Shown in pieces: positions 63,928 through 64,000 of a DNA stretch of 64,000 nucleotides. The position numbers and the translations under genes were made by a program. The notes beneath the pieces are model-generated. The model had not been told where the DNA came from, did not search any database, and saw only the letters and a program-made list of their open reading frames with translations. The DNA is taken from contig CAYMHU010000017.1 in NCBI GenBank assembly GCA_964390335.1, positions 1 to 64,000 on the forward strand, read 5' to 3'. Numbering within the stretch: position 1 is the first letter of the stretch; each line of letters opens with the position of its first letter. The stretch comes from Granulosicoccus sp964390335. GTDB lineage: Bacteria > Pseudomonadota > Gammaproteobacteria > Granulosicoccales > Granulosicoccaceae.

Positions 63928-64000
63928 TAGGTCGCCTAAACCATGTTGCGTTAGTGGTAGAAAATTTAGAACAAGCGACGGCAACTTATCGCGATCTGTT
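63924..64000 (+). CDS. mce: Methylmalonyl-CoA epimerase, 3' end outside window
   Basis: 25 complete codons visible, beginning MIGRLNHVALVVENLEQATATY, the first strand-helix of the glyoxalase-fold epimerase with the metal-binding His7. The ATG overlaps the pccA stop. In context it would convert (S)- to (R)-methylmalonyl-CoA for the mutase. Truncated by the window edge, so the assignment rests on the start and context. Confidence 0.85.
   Translation, partial: MIGRLNHVALVVENLEQATATYRDL

Overview
The window looks like chromosome of a free-living gammaproteobacterium, probably marine. The basis is gene order. The minus-strand run hfq-hflX-hflK-hflC-DUF2065-hisZ-purA ... tRNA-Leu ... rnr-rlmB-rpsF-rpsR-DUF2232-rplI-dnaB-alr (41.2-57.3 kb) follows the Pseudomonas-type arrangement as I remember it. 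So do lptG-lptF / pepA-holC-(small acidic protein)-valS and xerD-dsbC. HisZ implies a short-form HisG elsewhere. I cannot name a genus from sequence alone.

Layout. 0-2.1 kb: the end of a DUF2058 gene and sbcB, the latter split by a 100-N assembly gap. 2.1-4.8 kb: a small membrane protein, bpt (N-end rule) and a membrane-anchored class III nucleotide cyclase. 4.9-6.9 kb: thiolase and acetoacetyl-CoA reductase, the first two steps of polyhydroxyalkanoate synthesis. 7-11.6 kb: rep helicase and a Lon protease with an unusual acidic N-terminus. 11.6-16.6 kb: envelope genes, dsbC with a tandem-repeat tail, xerD and moeA. 16.7-18.1 kb: a histone H1/AlgP-like lysine-alanine repeat protein and an RDD membrane protein. 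18.2-26 kb: lptFG, pepA, holC and valS. 26-30.8 kb: the one clearly accessory patch. It holds a DUF222-HNH protein with palindromes in its 3' end, a broken tyrosine integrase with a start-masking leader hairpin, and a partly deleted duplicate of an outer-membrane protein gene. 30.8-41 kb: yheS, a lemA/TPM/TPM cluster, two transporters, a dimethylglycine-dehydrogenase-like flavoenzyme behind a nested palindromic operator, galU and fdxA. 41.2-57.3 kb: the housekeeping run above. 57.6-58.4 kb: a surface-anchor-type secreted protein. 58.5-64 kb: a propionyl-CoA operon (prpE-pccB-pccA-mce) that runs off the end.

How the genes work together. Most of the window is core metabolism, replication, translation and envelope biogenesis. 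Two carbon-flow modules are visible: acetyl-CoA to 3-hydroxybutyryl-CoA, and propionate to methylmalonyl-CoA. I did not find a clear multi-gene undescribed defence or mobile system. The most unusual items are the mosaic duplication at 29.0-30.8 kb, the SD-sequestering hairpin before the integrase remnant, the nested operator at 37.1 kb, the possible start-masking leader of bpt, and the tRNA-Leu/HAD antisense overlap.
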